Positions 22,666-30,962 of a stretch of DNA of 64,000 nt are shown in pieces (within the stretch, counting starts at the first letter, position 1; every line of letters starts with the position of its first letter). This DNA comes from Streptomyces sp. ICC1 (lineage in GTDB: Bacteria > Actinomycetota > Actinomycetes > Streptomycetales > Streptomycetaceae), in contig NZ_CP030287.1 in NCBI RefSeq assembly GCF_003287935.1, forward strand, positions 2,508,267-2,572,266, given 5' to 3'. Made by a program: the position numbers and the translations under genes. A model generated the notes under the pieces. The model worked only from the letters and a program-made list of their open reading frames with translations, did no database searches and was not told the origin of the DNA.

Positions 22666-23121
22666 ATGCAGTCTCGTATGCAGAACCCCGCCGTCGTACT
22701 GTCCGACGCGATGCAGCCCATCCAGGCCCTCATGAAGGCCGCGCAGTCCGGCGGGGTGGACGGCCAGACGCTGGAGCTGGTGCACCTGCGGATCAGCCAG
22801 ATCAACGGCTGCAGCGCCTGTGTCGACGGCGGCGCCAAGACGGCCCGCCGGTCCGGAGTGAGCGACGAGCGGCTGGCCGCGGTCGCCGCCTGGCGCGAGG
22901 CCCCGTACTTCACCGACGAGGAGCGGGCGGCCCTCACGCTGGCCGAGGCCGCGACGCGGCTGGCCGACCGTCCCGACGCCGTGAGCGACGAGGTCTGGGA
23001 CACGGCCGCCACCTACTTCGACGAGAAGCAGCTGGCCGCGCTCGTGCTGATGATCGGCGTCACCAACCTGTTCAACCGGCTCAACGCCACGACCCGCCAG
23101 ATCGCCGGCGCCTGGGGGTGA
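22666..23121 (+). CDS. AhpD-like carboxymuconolactone decarboxylase family protein
   Basis: A 151-residue all-helical protein of the AhpD/CMD family, which often acts as a thiol-dependent peroxidase partner. The redox CxxC is Cys49 and Cys52 (NGCSACVDGG). The His that normally follows four residues after the second Cys in AhpD-type proteins is Gly56 here, so peroxidase activity may be altered or lost. GAGGAG precedes the ATG by nine bases. It is divergent from the AfsR-like regulator, with a shared control region of about 190 bases. Confidence 0.85.
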   Translation: MQSRMQNPAVVLSDAMQPIQALMKAAQSGGVDGQTLELVHLRISQINGCSACVDGGAKTARRSGVSDERLAAVAAWREAPYFTDEERAALTLAEAATRLADRPDAVSDEVWDTAATYFDEKQLAALVLMIGVTNLFNRLNATTRQIAGAWG

Positions 23122-23192
23122 CGGGCGCCGCACGGCCCGCGCCCCCGCATGACGACCCGCCCACCGACCCGACTCCCGCAAGGACATCCGAC

Positions 23193-23684
23193 ATGACGAA
23201 CACGCAGCAGTCCGCCAAGACCACCACCGCGGCGGGCACGCCGGCCCGCACGGGCTACGAGGGGTTCACGGCCGAGGAGCGGGATGCGATGAAGGAGCAC
23301 GCCCGGGAGCTGAAGGCCGCCGCGCGCCGGGGATCGCGCGCCGACAAGGCGGCGGAGGAGGAGGCCTCCGTGGTCGCGAAGATCGCCGAGATGCGGGACT
23401 CGGACCGGGCGTTGGCCGAGCGGGTCCACGCGCTGGTCAAGGAGAGCGCGCCGCAGCTCGCGCCGAAGCTCTGGTACGGGATGCCCGCGTACGCCAGGGA
23501 CGGCAAGGTGGTCTGCTTCTTCCAGAGCGCGGAGAAGTTCAAGGCGCGCTACGCGACGCTCGGATTCAGCGACCAGGCGCAGCTGGACGACGGCCCGATG
23601 TGGGCGACCTCCTACGCCCTGACGCGGCTCACCGAGGCCGACGAGGCCCGGATCGCCACCCTGCTGAAGCAGTCGACGGCCTGA
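23193..23684 (+). CDS. DUF1801 family protein (YdhG/YdeI-like)
   Basis: A 163-residue protein. The C-terminal half has the DUF1801 pattern (APKLWYGMPAYARDGKVVCFFQ and KARYATLGF), a fold sometimes annotated as iron chaperone; the biochemical role is not established. The N-terminal half is a charged, Ala-rich helix (about residues 22-75) with no known domain. It is 71 bases downstream of the AhpD-like gene in the same direction and may be co-transcribed. Confidence 0.8.
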   Translation: MTNTQQSAKTTTAAGTPARTGYEGFTAEERDAMKEHARELKAAARRGSRADKAAEEEASVVAKIAEMRDSDRALAERVHALVKESAPQLAPKLWYGMPAYARDGKVVCFFQSAEKFKARYATLGFSDQAQLDDGPMWATSYALTRLTEADEARIATLLKQSTA

Positions 23685-23778
23685 GCCCGCCCGGGCGCCG
23701 GCGGCCGGTCCGGTCCCCGCCCGTCGCGGGAAGGGAGCCGCGGACCGGCGGCTGCGGACCGGCTGCGGACCGGCGGCC

Positions 23779-24780
23779 TCAGCCGTTCAACGCCGGGATG
23801 ATCTGTGTGCCGTAGGTGTCGATGACGGCCTCGCGGGCGTCGTGCATGGCGTAGACGGCGAACTGGTCCACTCCCAGGGCCTCCAGGGCCCGCAGCTTCT
23901 CGATGTGGGCCTCCGGCGGGCCGAGCAGGCAGAAGCGGTCGACGATCTCGTCCGGGACGAAGTCGGCCGAGGGGTTCCCGGCGCGGCCGTGGTGGCTGTA
24001 GTCGTAGCCCTCACGGGACTTGACGTACTCGGTGAGCTCGTCCGGGACCATCGAGGAGTGCTCGCCGTAGCGGGAGACCAGGTCCGCCACGTGGTTGCCG
24101 ACCATGCCGCCGAACCAGCGGCACTGGTCGCGGGCGTGGGCCACGTCCTCGCTGACGTACGCGGGGGCCGCCACGCAGATCGTGATCGAGTCCGGGTCCC
24201 GGCCCGCCGCCGAAGCGGCCTCGCGGACCGACTTGACCATCCACTCCGTGAGGTAGGGGTCGGCGAGCTGGAGGATGAACCCGTCCGCCTTCTGGCCTGC
24301 AAGGGCCAGGGCTTTCGGGCCGTACGCCGCCATCCAGACCGGGAGCTTCCCGTCCGTGATCCAGGGGATGCGGAGGGGGTTGCCGTCCACCTGGGCCTCG
24401 CGGCCCTCGGCCAGGTCACGGATGACGTCGATGGCCTCGCCGAGCCGGGCCAGGGTGTTGGGGGCCCGGCCGGCGACGCGCATCGCCGAGTCGCCGCGGC
24501 CGATCCCGCAGACGGTGCGGTTGCCGTACATGTCGTTGAGGGTGGCGAAGGTGGAGGCGGTGACCTCCCAGGTGCGGGTGCCCGGATTGGTGACCATCGG
24601 ACCCACGTGCAGGCGCTGCGTATTGGCCAGGATCTGGCTGTAGATGACGAAGGGCTCCTGCCACAGGACCGCCGAGTCGAAGGTCCAGCCGTAGCGGAAG
24701 CCGTTGCGTTCGGCACGCTTCATGAGGCTGATGACCTGGGAGGCCGGCGGGTCGGTCTGGAGGACGAGGCCGAAGTCCAT
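23779..24780 (-). CDS. LLM-class F420-dependent oxidoreductase (TIGR03842-like)
   Basis: A 333-residue TIM-barrel flavin/F420 oxidoreductase of the bacterial luciferase-like class. It starts MDFGLVLQTDPPASQV and carries GPMVTNPGTRTWEVTAS, GIGRGDSAMRVAG and PVWMAAYGPKALALAGQ, as in the subfamily usually found next to hydantoinase genes. It is the last gene of the pyrimidine catabolism operon, 14 bases after the dihydropyrimidinase gene. The context suggests it handles a pyrimidine or dihydropyrimidine redox step, but no substrate can be read from the sequence. Confidence 0.85.
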   Translation of the reverse strand: MDFGLVLQTDPPASQVISLMKRAERNGFRYGWTFDSAVLWQEPFVIYSQILANTQRLHVGPMVTNPGTRTWEVTASTFATLNDMYGNRTVCGIGRGDSAMRVAGRAPNTLARLGEAIDVIRDLAEGREAQVDGNPLRIPWITDGKLPVWMAAYGPKALALAGQKADGFILQLADPYLTEWMVKSVREAASAAGRDPDSITICVAAPAYVSEDVAHARDQCRWFGGMVGNHVADLVSRYGEHSSMVPDELTEYVKSREGYDYSHHGRAGNPSADFVPDEIVDRFCLLGPPEAHIEKLRALEALGVDQFAVYAMHDAREAVIDTYGTQIIPALNG

Positions 24781-24793
24781 GCGTGGACTCTCC

Positions 24794-26194
24794 TTACAAG
24801 TACTGACAGGTGGAGCGGGGGATGAAGGCCCCGTGGCCGGCCCGGCCCGTGAACTCGCGCCGGTCGATGACGAGTTCGCCCCGGGACAGGACCGTGTCGA
24901 CGCGTCCGGTGATCCGCTTGCCCTCGTACGCCGAGTAGTCCACGTTCATGTGGTGCGTCTCGGCGGAGATGACCTGCTCGGCGTGCGGATCGTAGAGGAC
25001 GATGTCGGCGTCCGAGCCCGGGGCGATGGTGCCCTTCTGCGGGTAGAGGCCGAACATCCGGGCCGGGGTCGCGCAGGCGATCTCGATCCAGCGGCGGCGG
25101 CTGATGTGCCCGTCCAGGACGGCCTGGTGGAGGAGGTCCATGCGGTTCTCCACCCCCGGCAGCCCGTTGGGGATCTTCGAGAAGTCCCCGCGGCCCAGCT
25201 CCTTCTGGCCCCGGAAGCAGAACGGGCAGTGGTCGGTGGAGACCACCTGGAGGTCGTTCGTCCGCAGGCCCCGCCACAGCGCCGCCTGGTGTTCGCGGGG
25301 GCGCAGCGGGGTGGAGCAGACGTACTTGGCGCCCTGGAAGTCGGGCTCCTCCAGGTTGTCGGTGGACAGGAAGAGGTACTGCGGACAGGTCTCACCGAAG
25401 ACCGGCAGGCCCTTGTCCCGGGCCAGCGCCAGCTCCGCGACCGCCTCCTCCGCCGAGACGTGGACCACGTACAGCGGGGAGCCGGCCACCCTCGCGAGCT
25501 GGATGGCACGGTGGGTGGCCTCGGCTTCGAGGAGCACCTTGCGGACCTCGCCGTGGTGGCGCGGGTCCGTCTCCCCGCGGGCCAGGGCCTGTTCGACGAG
25601 CACGTCGATCGCGATGCCGTTCTCCGCGTGCATCATGATCAGCCCGCCGTTGCCCGACGCCCGCTGCATCGCGCGCAGGATCTGCCCGTCGTCGCTGTAG
25701 AAGACCCCGGGATAGGCCATGAACAGCTTGAAGGAGGTGATGCCCTCCCCCACCAGGTGGTCCATCTCCTTCAGGGTCCGCTCGTTGACGTCCGAGAGGA
25801 TCATGTGGAAGGCGTAGTCGACGGCGCACTGGCCGTCGGCCTTGGCGTACCAGGTGTCGAGGCCCTCGCGCAGGGCGTGGCCCGGCGTCTGCACGGCGAA
25901 GTCCACGATGGTGGTGGTGCCGCCCCAGGCCGCGGCCCGGGTCCCGGTCTCGAAGGTGTCGGAGGCCGCGGTGCCTCCGAAGGGCAGCTCCATGTGGGTG
26001 TGCGCGTCGACCCCGCCGGGGATGACGTACTTCCCGCCCGCGTCGATCGTGCGGTCGGCCGTCCACGTCCCGGCGGCCGCGGTGCCGTGCGCCGCGAGCG
26101 CGGCGACGCGGCCGTCCTCGATCAGCACGTCGGCGTGGAGTTCGTCGGCGGCCGTGATGACGAGGCCGCCTCGGATCAGGGTGCGGGTGCTCAT
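24794..26194 (-). CDS. hydA: Dihydropyrimidinase / hydantoinase
   Basis: A 466-residue zinc amidohydrolase that opens dihydrouracil or dihydrothymine to the N-carbamoyl beta-amino acid. The metal ligands HTHMELPFGG, the carboxylated Lys in SFKLFMAYPG, HAENG, VVHVSAEEA and STDHCPF are all present in order. It is the second step of reductive pyrimidine degradation, and genes for the third step and for beta-amino acid transamination lie directly upstream in the same operon. Confidence 0.95.
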   Translation of the reverse strand: MSTRTLIRGGLVITAADELHADVLIEDGRVAALAAHGTAAAGTWTADRTIDAGGKYVIPGGVDAHTHMELPFGGTAASDTFETGTRAAAWGGTTTIVDFAVQTPGHALREGLDTWYAKADGQCAVDYAFHMILSDVNERTLKEMDHLVGEGITSFKLFMAYPGVFYSDDGQILRAMQRASGNGGLIMMHAENGIAIDVLVEQALARGETDPRHHGEVRKVLLEAEATHRAIQLARVAGSPLYVVHVSAEEAVAELALARDKGLPVFGETCPQYLFLSTDNLEEPDFQGAKYVCSTPLRPREHQAALWRGLRTNDLQVVSTDHCPFCFRGQKELGRGDFSKIPNGLPGVENRMDLLHQAVLDGHISRRRWIEIACATPARMFGLYPQKGTIAPGSDADIVLYDPHAEQVISAETHHMNVDYSAYEGKRITGRVDTVLSRGELVIDRREFTGRAGHGAFIPRSTCQYL

Positions 26195-26212
26195 GTACGT
26201 CTCCCCCGTGGT

Positions 26213-27508
26213 TCAGTCGAGGCCGTGCAGGGCCTCGGCGAGGATGTCGGCGCCCTCTTCCGCCTCGGCGACGGTGAGGGAGAGCGGCGGCGCGATGCGC
26301 AGCACGCTGGTGTTGTGGCCGCCGCCCTTGCCGAGCAGCAGGCCGCCGGCGCGGGCGGCCTCCAGTACGGCGGCCGCCGCGTCCGGGTCGGCCTGGTCGG
26401 TGCCGGGCTTCGTGAGCTCCAGTCCGGCCATCAGGCCCCGGCCGCGCACTTCCCGTACGGCGGGCACGGTCGCGGCGATGGCCCGCAGCCGCTCCAGCAG
26501 CAGGCCTCCGACGCGGCGGGCGTTGCCCTGGAGGTCGTGCTCCAGCAAGTAGCCGAGGTTCGCGACGCCGGCGGCCATGGTGACGGGCGAGCCGCCGAAG
26601 GTGGAGATGGAGTTGGAGTCGAGGCAGTTCATCACCTCGGCCCGGGCCACGACCCCGCCGATGGACATGCCGTTGCCGATGCCCTTGGCGAAGGTGAGGA
26701 TGTCCGGCGGGCCGTTCTGGGCGTGGGCCTGCCAGCCCCAGAAGTGGTCGCCGGTGCGGCCCCAGCCGGTCTGCACCTCGTCGCTGATCCAGAGGATGCC
26801 GTGCCGGTCGAGGACCTCGCGGAAGGCCCCGTACAGACCGTCGGGCGGGGAGGTGAACCCGCCGACGCCCTGGACCGGTTCGGCGATGAGCGCGGCGACG
26901 CCGCCCCGGGCCTGCCCGAGGACGTCTTCGAGGTCGGCGACGGCGGCCGCGGTGAAGTCGGCGTCGTTCAGGTGCGCGAAGGGGCCGCGGGTGCGGACCG
27001 CGCCGTGGACGTAGTACGTCTGGAGCGGCGAGAGGCTGGTCGGGGACCAGCCCCGGTTGCCGGTGATCGAGACGGTGGAGAAGGACCGGCCGTGGTAGCT
27101 GTTGCGCATCGCCAGGATCTGGTTGGAGCGGCGGTACGTCGTCGCGAGCAGCAGGGCGGTGTCGTTGGCCTCGGTGCCCGAGGTGGTGAAGAAGACCCGG
27201 GCGTCGGGGATGCCCGACAACGCGGCGACGCGTTCGGCCAGTTCGACCATGGGCCGGTTCAGGTACAGGGTGGAGGAGTGGATGATCCGGCCGGCCTGTT
27301 CGGAGACGGCCTTGGTGACCTCCGGCAGGGCGTGGGCGGTCATCGTGGTGAGGATGCCGCCGAAGAAGTCGAGGTAGCGGTTGCCGTCCGCGTCCCAGAC
27401 GTGGCGGCCCTCGCCGTGGGTGAGCTCGATGGGGCGGTCGTAGTAGAGCGCGAGCCATTCGGGCAGGACGGTGCGGTGCCGGCTGTGCAGGGGGATCGGG
27501 TTGGTCAC
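26213..27508 (-). CDS. Class III aminotransferase (probable beta-alanine/omega-amino acid aminotransferase)
   Basis: A 431-residue PLP enzyme. It has the class III signature around FFTTSGTEANDTALLLA, the Asp that binds the PLP nitrogen in WISDEVQTGWGRTG, and the PLP Lys in LTFAKGIGNGMSIGGV. In this operon it would remove the amino group from beta-alanine or 3-aminoisobutyrate released by the beta-ureidopropionase. GTG at 27508 overlaps the upstream stop by four bases (GTGA), so the two enzymes are translationally coupled. Confidence 0.9.
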   Translation of the reverse strand: MTNPIPLHSRHRTVLPEWLALYYDRPIELTHGEGRHVWDADGNRYLDFFGGILTTMTAHALPEVTKAVSEQAGRIIHSSTLYLNRPMVELAERVAALSGIPDARVFFTTSGTEANDTALLLATTYRRSNQILAMRNSYHGRSFSTVSITGNRGWSPTSLSPLQTYYVHGAVRTRGPFAHLNDADFTAAAVADLEDVLGQARGGVAALIAEPVQGVGGFTSPPDGLYGAFREVLDRHGILWISDEVQTGWGRTGDHFWGWQAHAQNGPPDILTFAKGIGNGMSIGGVVARAEVMNCLDSNSISTFGGSPVTMAAGVANLGYLLEHDLQGNARRVGGLLLERLRAIAATVPAVREVRGRGLMAGLELTKPGTDQADPDAAAAVLEAARAGGLLLGKGGGHNTSVLRIAPPLSLTVAEAEEGADILAEALHGLD

Positions 27509-28347
27509 GGCTGTACGAGCCCTCCGTAGGCGTCGGGGCGGCGGTCGCGGTAGAAGGCCCACTGGTCGCGGACCTCCTTGATCAGGTCGAAGTCCAGGTC
27601 CCTGACGAGGAGTTCCTCCTCCTTGTCACTGGCGACCTCCCCGACGAACCGGCCGCGCGGGTCGACGAAGTAGCTGGTGCCGTAGAAGTCGTTGTCGCCG
27701 TACTCCTCCTGGCCGACGCGGTTGATGGCGGCGACGAAGTACTCGTTGGCGACGGCGGAGGCGGGCTGCTCCAGCTGCCACAGGTACGCGGACAGCCCCC
27801 GGGAGGTGGCGGAGGGGTTGTACACGAGCTGGGCTCCGGCGAGGCCGAGCGCGCGCCAGCCCTCCGGGAAGTGCCGGTCGTAGCAGATGTACACGCCGAT
27901 CCGGCCGACGGCGGTGTCGAAGACGGGCCAGCCGAGGTTGCCCGGGCGGAAGTAGTACTTCTCCCAGAAGCCCTTGACCTGGGGGATGTGGTGCTTGCGG
28001 TACTTCCCGAGGTAGCTGCCGTCGGCGTCGATGACGGCGGCGGTGTTGTAGTAGAACCCCTCGGACTCCAGCTCGAAGACCGGTACGACGATCACCATGC
28101 CGGTCTCGCGGGCGAGCGCGCACATGCGCTGGACGGTGGGGCCGTCGGGGACGGCCTCGGCCCAGCGGTAGTGCTCGGGCTCCTGGACCTGGCAGAAGTA
28201 GGGGGCGTTGAAGACTTCCTGGAAGCCGATGATCTTCGCGCCCTGGGCGGCCGCCGCGCGGGCGTGCTCCTCGTGCTTCGCGATCATCGACTCGGTGTCT
28301 CCGGTCCAGGTGGCCTGGACCAGTGCGGCGCGGACGACTTGGGCCAT
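27505..28347 (-). CDS. Nitrilase-superfamily amidohydrolase (probable beta-ureidopropionase)
   Basis: A 280-residue nitrilase-fold enzyme with the catalytic triad Glu (IIGFQEVFN), Lys (YRKHHIPQ) and Cys (VYICYDRHFPEG). It probably hydrolyses N-carbamoyl-beta-alanine to beta-alanine, CO2 and ammonia, the third step of reductive pyrimidine catabolism. N-carbamoylputrescine amidase is a close relative and cannot be excluded, but the hydantoinase and aminotransferase neighbours favour the pyrimidine role. It is the first gene of the operon; AGGAGC lies upstream of the ATG at 28347. Confidence 0.88.
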   Translation of the reverse strand: MAQVVRAALVQATWTGDTESMIAKHEEHARAAAAQGAKIIGFQEVFNAPYFCQVQEPEHYRWAEAVPDGPTVQRMCALARETGMVIVVPVFELESEGFYYNTAAVIDADGSYLGKYRKHHIPQVKGFWEKYYFRPGNLGWPVFDTAVGRIGVYICYDRHFPEGWRALGLAGAQLVYNPSATSRGLSAYLWQLEQPASAVANEYFVAAINRVGQEEYGDNDFYGTSYFVDPRGRFVGEVASDKEEELLVRDLDFDLIKEVRDQWAFYRDRRPDAYGGLVQP

Positions 28348-28520
28348 GAGCTGCTCCTCGCGACGGGTACGCCGACTTCTACGCACGTAGAGGGTGTACG
28401 ACGGCTGCGCGTAGGGAGTTGAAGGTAGGCCTCGGCCAGGCCCGGGGCAAGACCGCCTTGCGCGGTTGGAGTAGTCGATCACCAAACGCAGGAGTTACGT
28501 CGCTGCGCGGTCGCTTCCGG

Positions 28521-30194
28521 TCATGAGACGGGCAGATTCGCGACGCGAAGCGCATGCAACAGGTCACGGTGGTGGGTCCCCGAGAGGGCTTCGGCCGCGC
28601 GCAGCAGCCGGGGCGCGAACCACCTCGGATCCCGGCGCGCGAGGCGGGCCGACTCCTCGGCGGTGCGGACCCGGACGAAGGCCCCGAGCAGGACGTCGGC
28701 CTCCCGGGTGCGGCCGGCGGCGCCGAGCGCGAGTGCGACTTCGGCGAGCTCCGCGGCGGGCCGGGCCGCGCCCTGGCGCAGCAGGGCGTCGCAGTCGGCA
28801 GGGCCCAGTGCGGCGGCGGCCGCGGCGAACCGGGCGGGCGGCAGCGAGGCCGCCTCCCAGAGCAGGGTGGCCCAGTCGGCGGCCAGCCCGGCCCGCGCCA
28901 GGCCCTCGCCCAGCCCTGGCAGCCAGTGCGCGGGCCAGGCCGCGGCCTCGCAGAGCAGCGCGTGCGCCTCCCCGCTGCGGCCCTGCGCCCGCAGCCCGAT
29001 GAGCGCCTCCACGAGCCCGCCCACGGGATCCCCGTCCCGCGCCGCACCGCCCCCGGCGGCCGGCTCCGCCCCGTCCGCCGGATCCGTGGCCCAGGCCGGA
29101 TCCGTGGCCCAGGCCGGACCCCCGGTCCCGGCCGGACCCCCGGTCCCGGCCGGACCCCGGCGGTGCCCGGAGCCGGAGTCAGAGCCGGACTCGCCTCGGG
29201 AGCCGGAGTCAGAGCCAAAGCCCGCGCCAAAGTCGCCTCGGGGGCCCCGTACGGCCCCGCCGTGGCCGCCCGCGTCGGTCGGCGGCGCCTCGTCCGCAGC
29301 GGCCGGCCGGACCTGCTCCACGACGGCGGACCGGGGCTCGGGGCGGCCGAACCGGGCTCCGCACAGCGGGGCGTCCCCCGACGGATGGCCCGGGGGCAGG
29401 GCGAAGGCCCGGTCCTGCGACTCCGGGGCGCCGGCGAACCGGGCTCCGCCCGCCCGCCGCGCACCGCGCAGCCACCGCCCCTCGGCCCGCCCGACCGGCT
29501 CGTGCGATCCGGCCTGCGATCCGCCCTGCGATCCGTCCTGCGATCCGGCCCGCGTCTCCTCCGGCGCGCCGGCCTGCGCTCCCACCGCCGCCACACCCTG
29601 CGCCGCACCCCCGGCCGCGCGCTGCGCGGGGACCGCGCCCAGGGGACCGGCTCCGGCCGGCCGGCCGGCACCGTCCACCCGGGCCGCCGGCTCCGGCGCG
29701 ACCGCCGCGAGCCGGGAGGTCAGGTCCCCTTGGCGGGCCGCCGCCCGGGCCGCGTCGTCGCGGGTCCAGGACAGTTCCCGGGACAGGGCCCCGGCCGCCT
29801 CGGGGTCCGCCGTCTCCACGAGCCGCGCCGACAGCTCCCGCAGCGCGGTCTGCGCCTGCGTCCACTGCGCGGCGGCCGTGGCCAGCAGCGTGCGCAGCTC
29901 CTCCTCGCCGCCGGGCAGCCGGTCCCAGACCTCGACGGCCGCCGCCCGCAGCCCGGCGGCGTACTCCGCCTCCCGGGCGAGCGCCGCCGGGCCCACCGAG
30001 CCCGCCAAATCACCGAGCAGGGAGTCCAGTACGTCCCACGGCGGCATCGCCGCTCCGTCCAGACAGGCCCGCATTCCCTCCGGGTCCCGCCGCATGAACT
30101 CCCCGCACCAGCCCGCCCCTGGATCCAGCCTCTGCATCAACCCCCGCATGTAGCCGGAGAGTTGACCGATCACCTGTGAAGTCGCGGTCTCCAT
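28521..30194 (-). CDS. Large hypothetical protein with helical ends and a repetitive middle
   Basis: A 557-residue protein I do not recognise. Residues 1-165 are predicted helical and charged, with a Trp/Cys motif (GAGWCGEFMRRDP). Residues about 165-370 are low complexity, with Gly/Ser/Gln runs (GSQDGSQGGSQAGS) and duplicated Pro/Ala/Gly units. Residues 380-557 are an Ala/Leu-rich helical repeat region (ALIGLRAQGRSGEAHALL and related units), possibly of the TPR-like type. No signal peptide or membrane helix is seen. The middle is encoded by short direct repeats near 29085-29160. Confidence 0.75.
   Translation of the reverse strand: METATSQVIGQLSGYMRGLMQRLDPGAGWCGEFMRRDPEGMRACLDGAAMPPWDVLDSLLGDLAGSVGPAALAREAEYAAGLRAAAVEVWDRLPGGEEELRTLLATAAAQWTQAQTALRELSARLVETADPEAAGALSRELSWTRDDAARAAARQGDLTSRLAAVAPEPAARVDGAGRPAGAGPLGAVPAQRAAGGAAQGVAAVGAQAGAPEETRAGSQDGSQGGSQAGSHEPVGRAEGRWLRGARRAGGARFAGAPESQDRAFALPPGHPSGDAPLCGARFGRPEPRSAVVEQVRPAAADEAPPTDAGGHGGAVRGPRGDFGAGFGSDSGSRGESGSDSGSGHRRGPAGTGGPAGTGGPAWATDPAWATDPADGAEPAAGGGAARDGDPVGGLVEALIGLRAQGRSGEAHALLCEAAAWPAHWLPGLGEGLARAGLAADWATLLWEAASLPPARFAAAAAALGPADCDALLRQGAARPAAELAEVALALGAAGRTREADVLLGAFVRVRTAEESARLARRDPRWFAPRLLRAAEALSGTHHRDLLHALRVANLPVS
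29085..29160. repeat. Short tandem duplications inside the hypothetical gene
   Basis: A unit reading GGATCCGTGGCCCAGGCC occurs twice in tandem, followed by a second unit (CCCCCGGTCCCGGCCGGA) also twice. They encode WATDPA and PAGTGG repeats, so the length of the low-complexity middle can change in frame. Confidence 0.75.
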
Positions 30195-30239
30195 CCCCGC
30201 ATTTGATCCCACCCGTGTTACGGGCGGGCTACAGGAGTC

Positions 30240-30641
30240 TCAAAGCTTGACGGCGGGCGGGGCAATCCTGACCTCGATCGCGGTGTGCGGCCGCTTGCCC
30301 CGGCGGAACACGGCGGCGGGCACGTCCACCATCCAGAACTGCCACGTGTACTTGCGCGACATGAGCTTGCGCACCCGCCTCAGCCCCGCCTCGTCCAGCA
30401 GCCGCGCCTCGCCCTCGGCCACCGGAGCCCCCTCGACCACGCGCCCCCGTACGTCGCACGCCGTGACCGCGACCCGGCCGTTGTTGCGGATCCGCTTCAC
30501 CTTCCACGAATCGCTGCGCGTCCACACGTACAGCTCACCGCCGTCCGCCACCGCCCACACCGGTGTGGCCACCGGGGTGCCGTCCTTGCGGAAGGTGGTG
30601 AGACTGACGTACCGCGCCCTGCCCAGCTCTTCAACCGTCAT
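30240..30641 (-). CDS. PPOX-class F420-dependent oxidoreductase
   Basis: A 133-residue split-barrel protein of the PPOX/FDOR class. It begins MTVEELGRARYVSLTTFRKD and has GTPVATPVWAVADGGELYVWT, the usual cofactor-binding strand pattern, and a C-terminal TAIEVRIAP. Small proteins of this type in actinobacteria bind F420 or flavins and reduce varied substrates. It stands alone, 45 bases after the upstream end of the large hypothetical gene and in the same direction. Confidence 0.85.
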   Translation of the reverse strand: MTVEELGRARYVSLTTFRKDGTPVATPVWAVADGGELYVWTRSDSWKVKRIRNNGRVAVTACDVRGRVVEGAPVAEGEARLLDEAGLRRVRKLMSRKYTWQFWMVDVPAAVFRRGKRPHTAIEVRIAPPAVKL

Positions 30642-30806
30642 GCGCCGACCCTACGCGGAGCCGTCCGCGCCCCCGGGCGGCGCGTGCCGGCCTGAGTACT
30701 CCACCACCCCGCGTCTGAGTACGACAGCCGGTCCCCGGGCCGGGCCGGGCGTGCGAAAGTGCATCTCGGCGCAGCCCGGGGGCGGGCTCGGAAGAGGGGG
30801 AACGCG

Positions 30807-30962
30807 GTGGATCTGTTCGACTCGGAGACGGGTGGGCGGGACGGCGGCGACGGGGGGCCCGGAGGCAGCTGCTCCTGGGTCACCGTGGTGCTCATCGGGG
30901 CCTTCGTGCTCCTGGCCGTGCTGGTGCACTCCTTCCTCGGATTCCTGGGCGGGCTGTTCTAG
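30807..30962 (+). CDS. Small single-helix membrane protein, 51 residues
   Basis: GTG at 30807, preceded by GAAGAGGGGG, opens a 51-residue protein: an acidic, Gly-rich N-terminus (MDLFDSETGGRDGGDGG) and a single hydrophobic helix (about residues 24-48). The design is common among uncharacterised Streptomyces membrane miniproteins. Its stop overlaps the stop of the convergent lipoprotein gene. Confidence 0.6.
   Translation: MDLFDSETGGRDGGDGGPGGSCSWVTVVLIGAFVLLAVLVHSFLGFLGGLF

Noticed and set aside
24704..27529. A 941-codon open frame on the plus strand
   Set aside because: It is the antisense shadow of the dihydropyrimidinase and aminotransferase genes and shows no domain.
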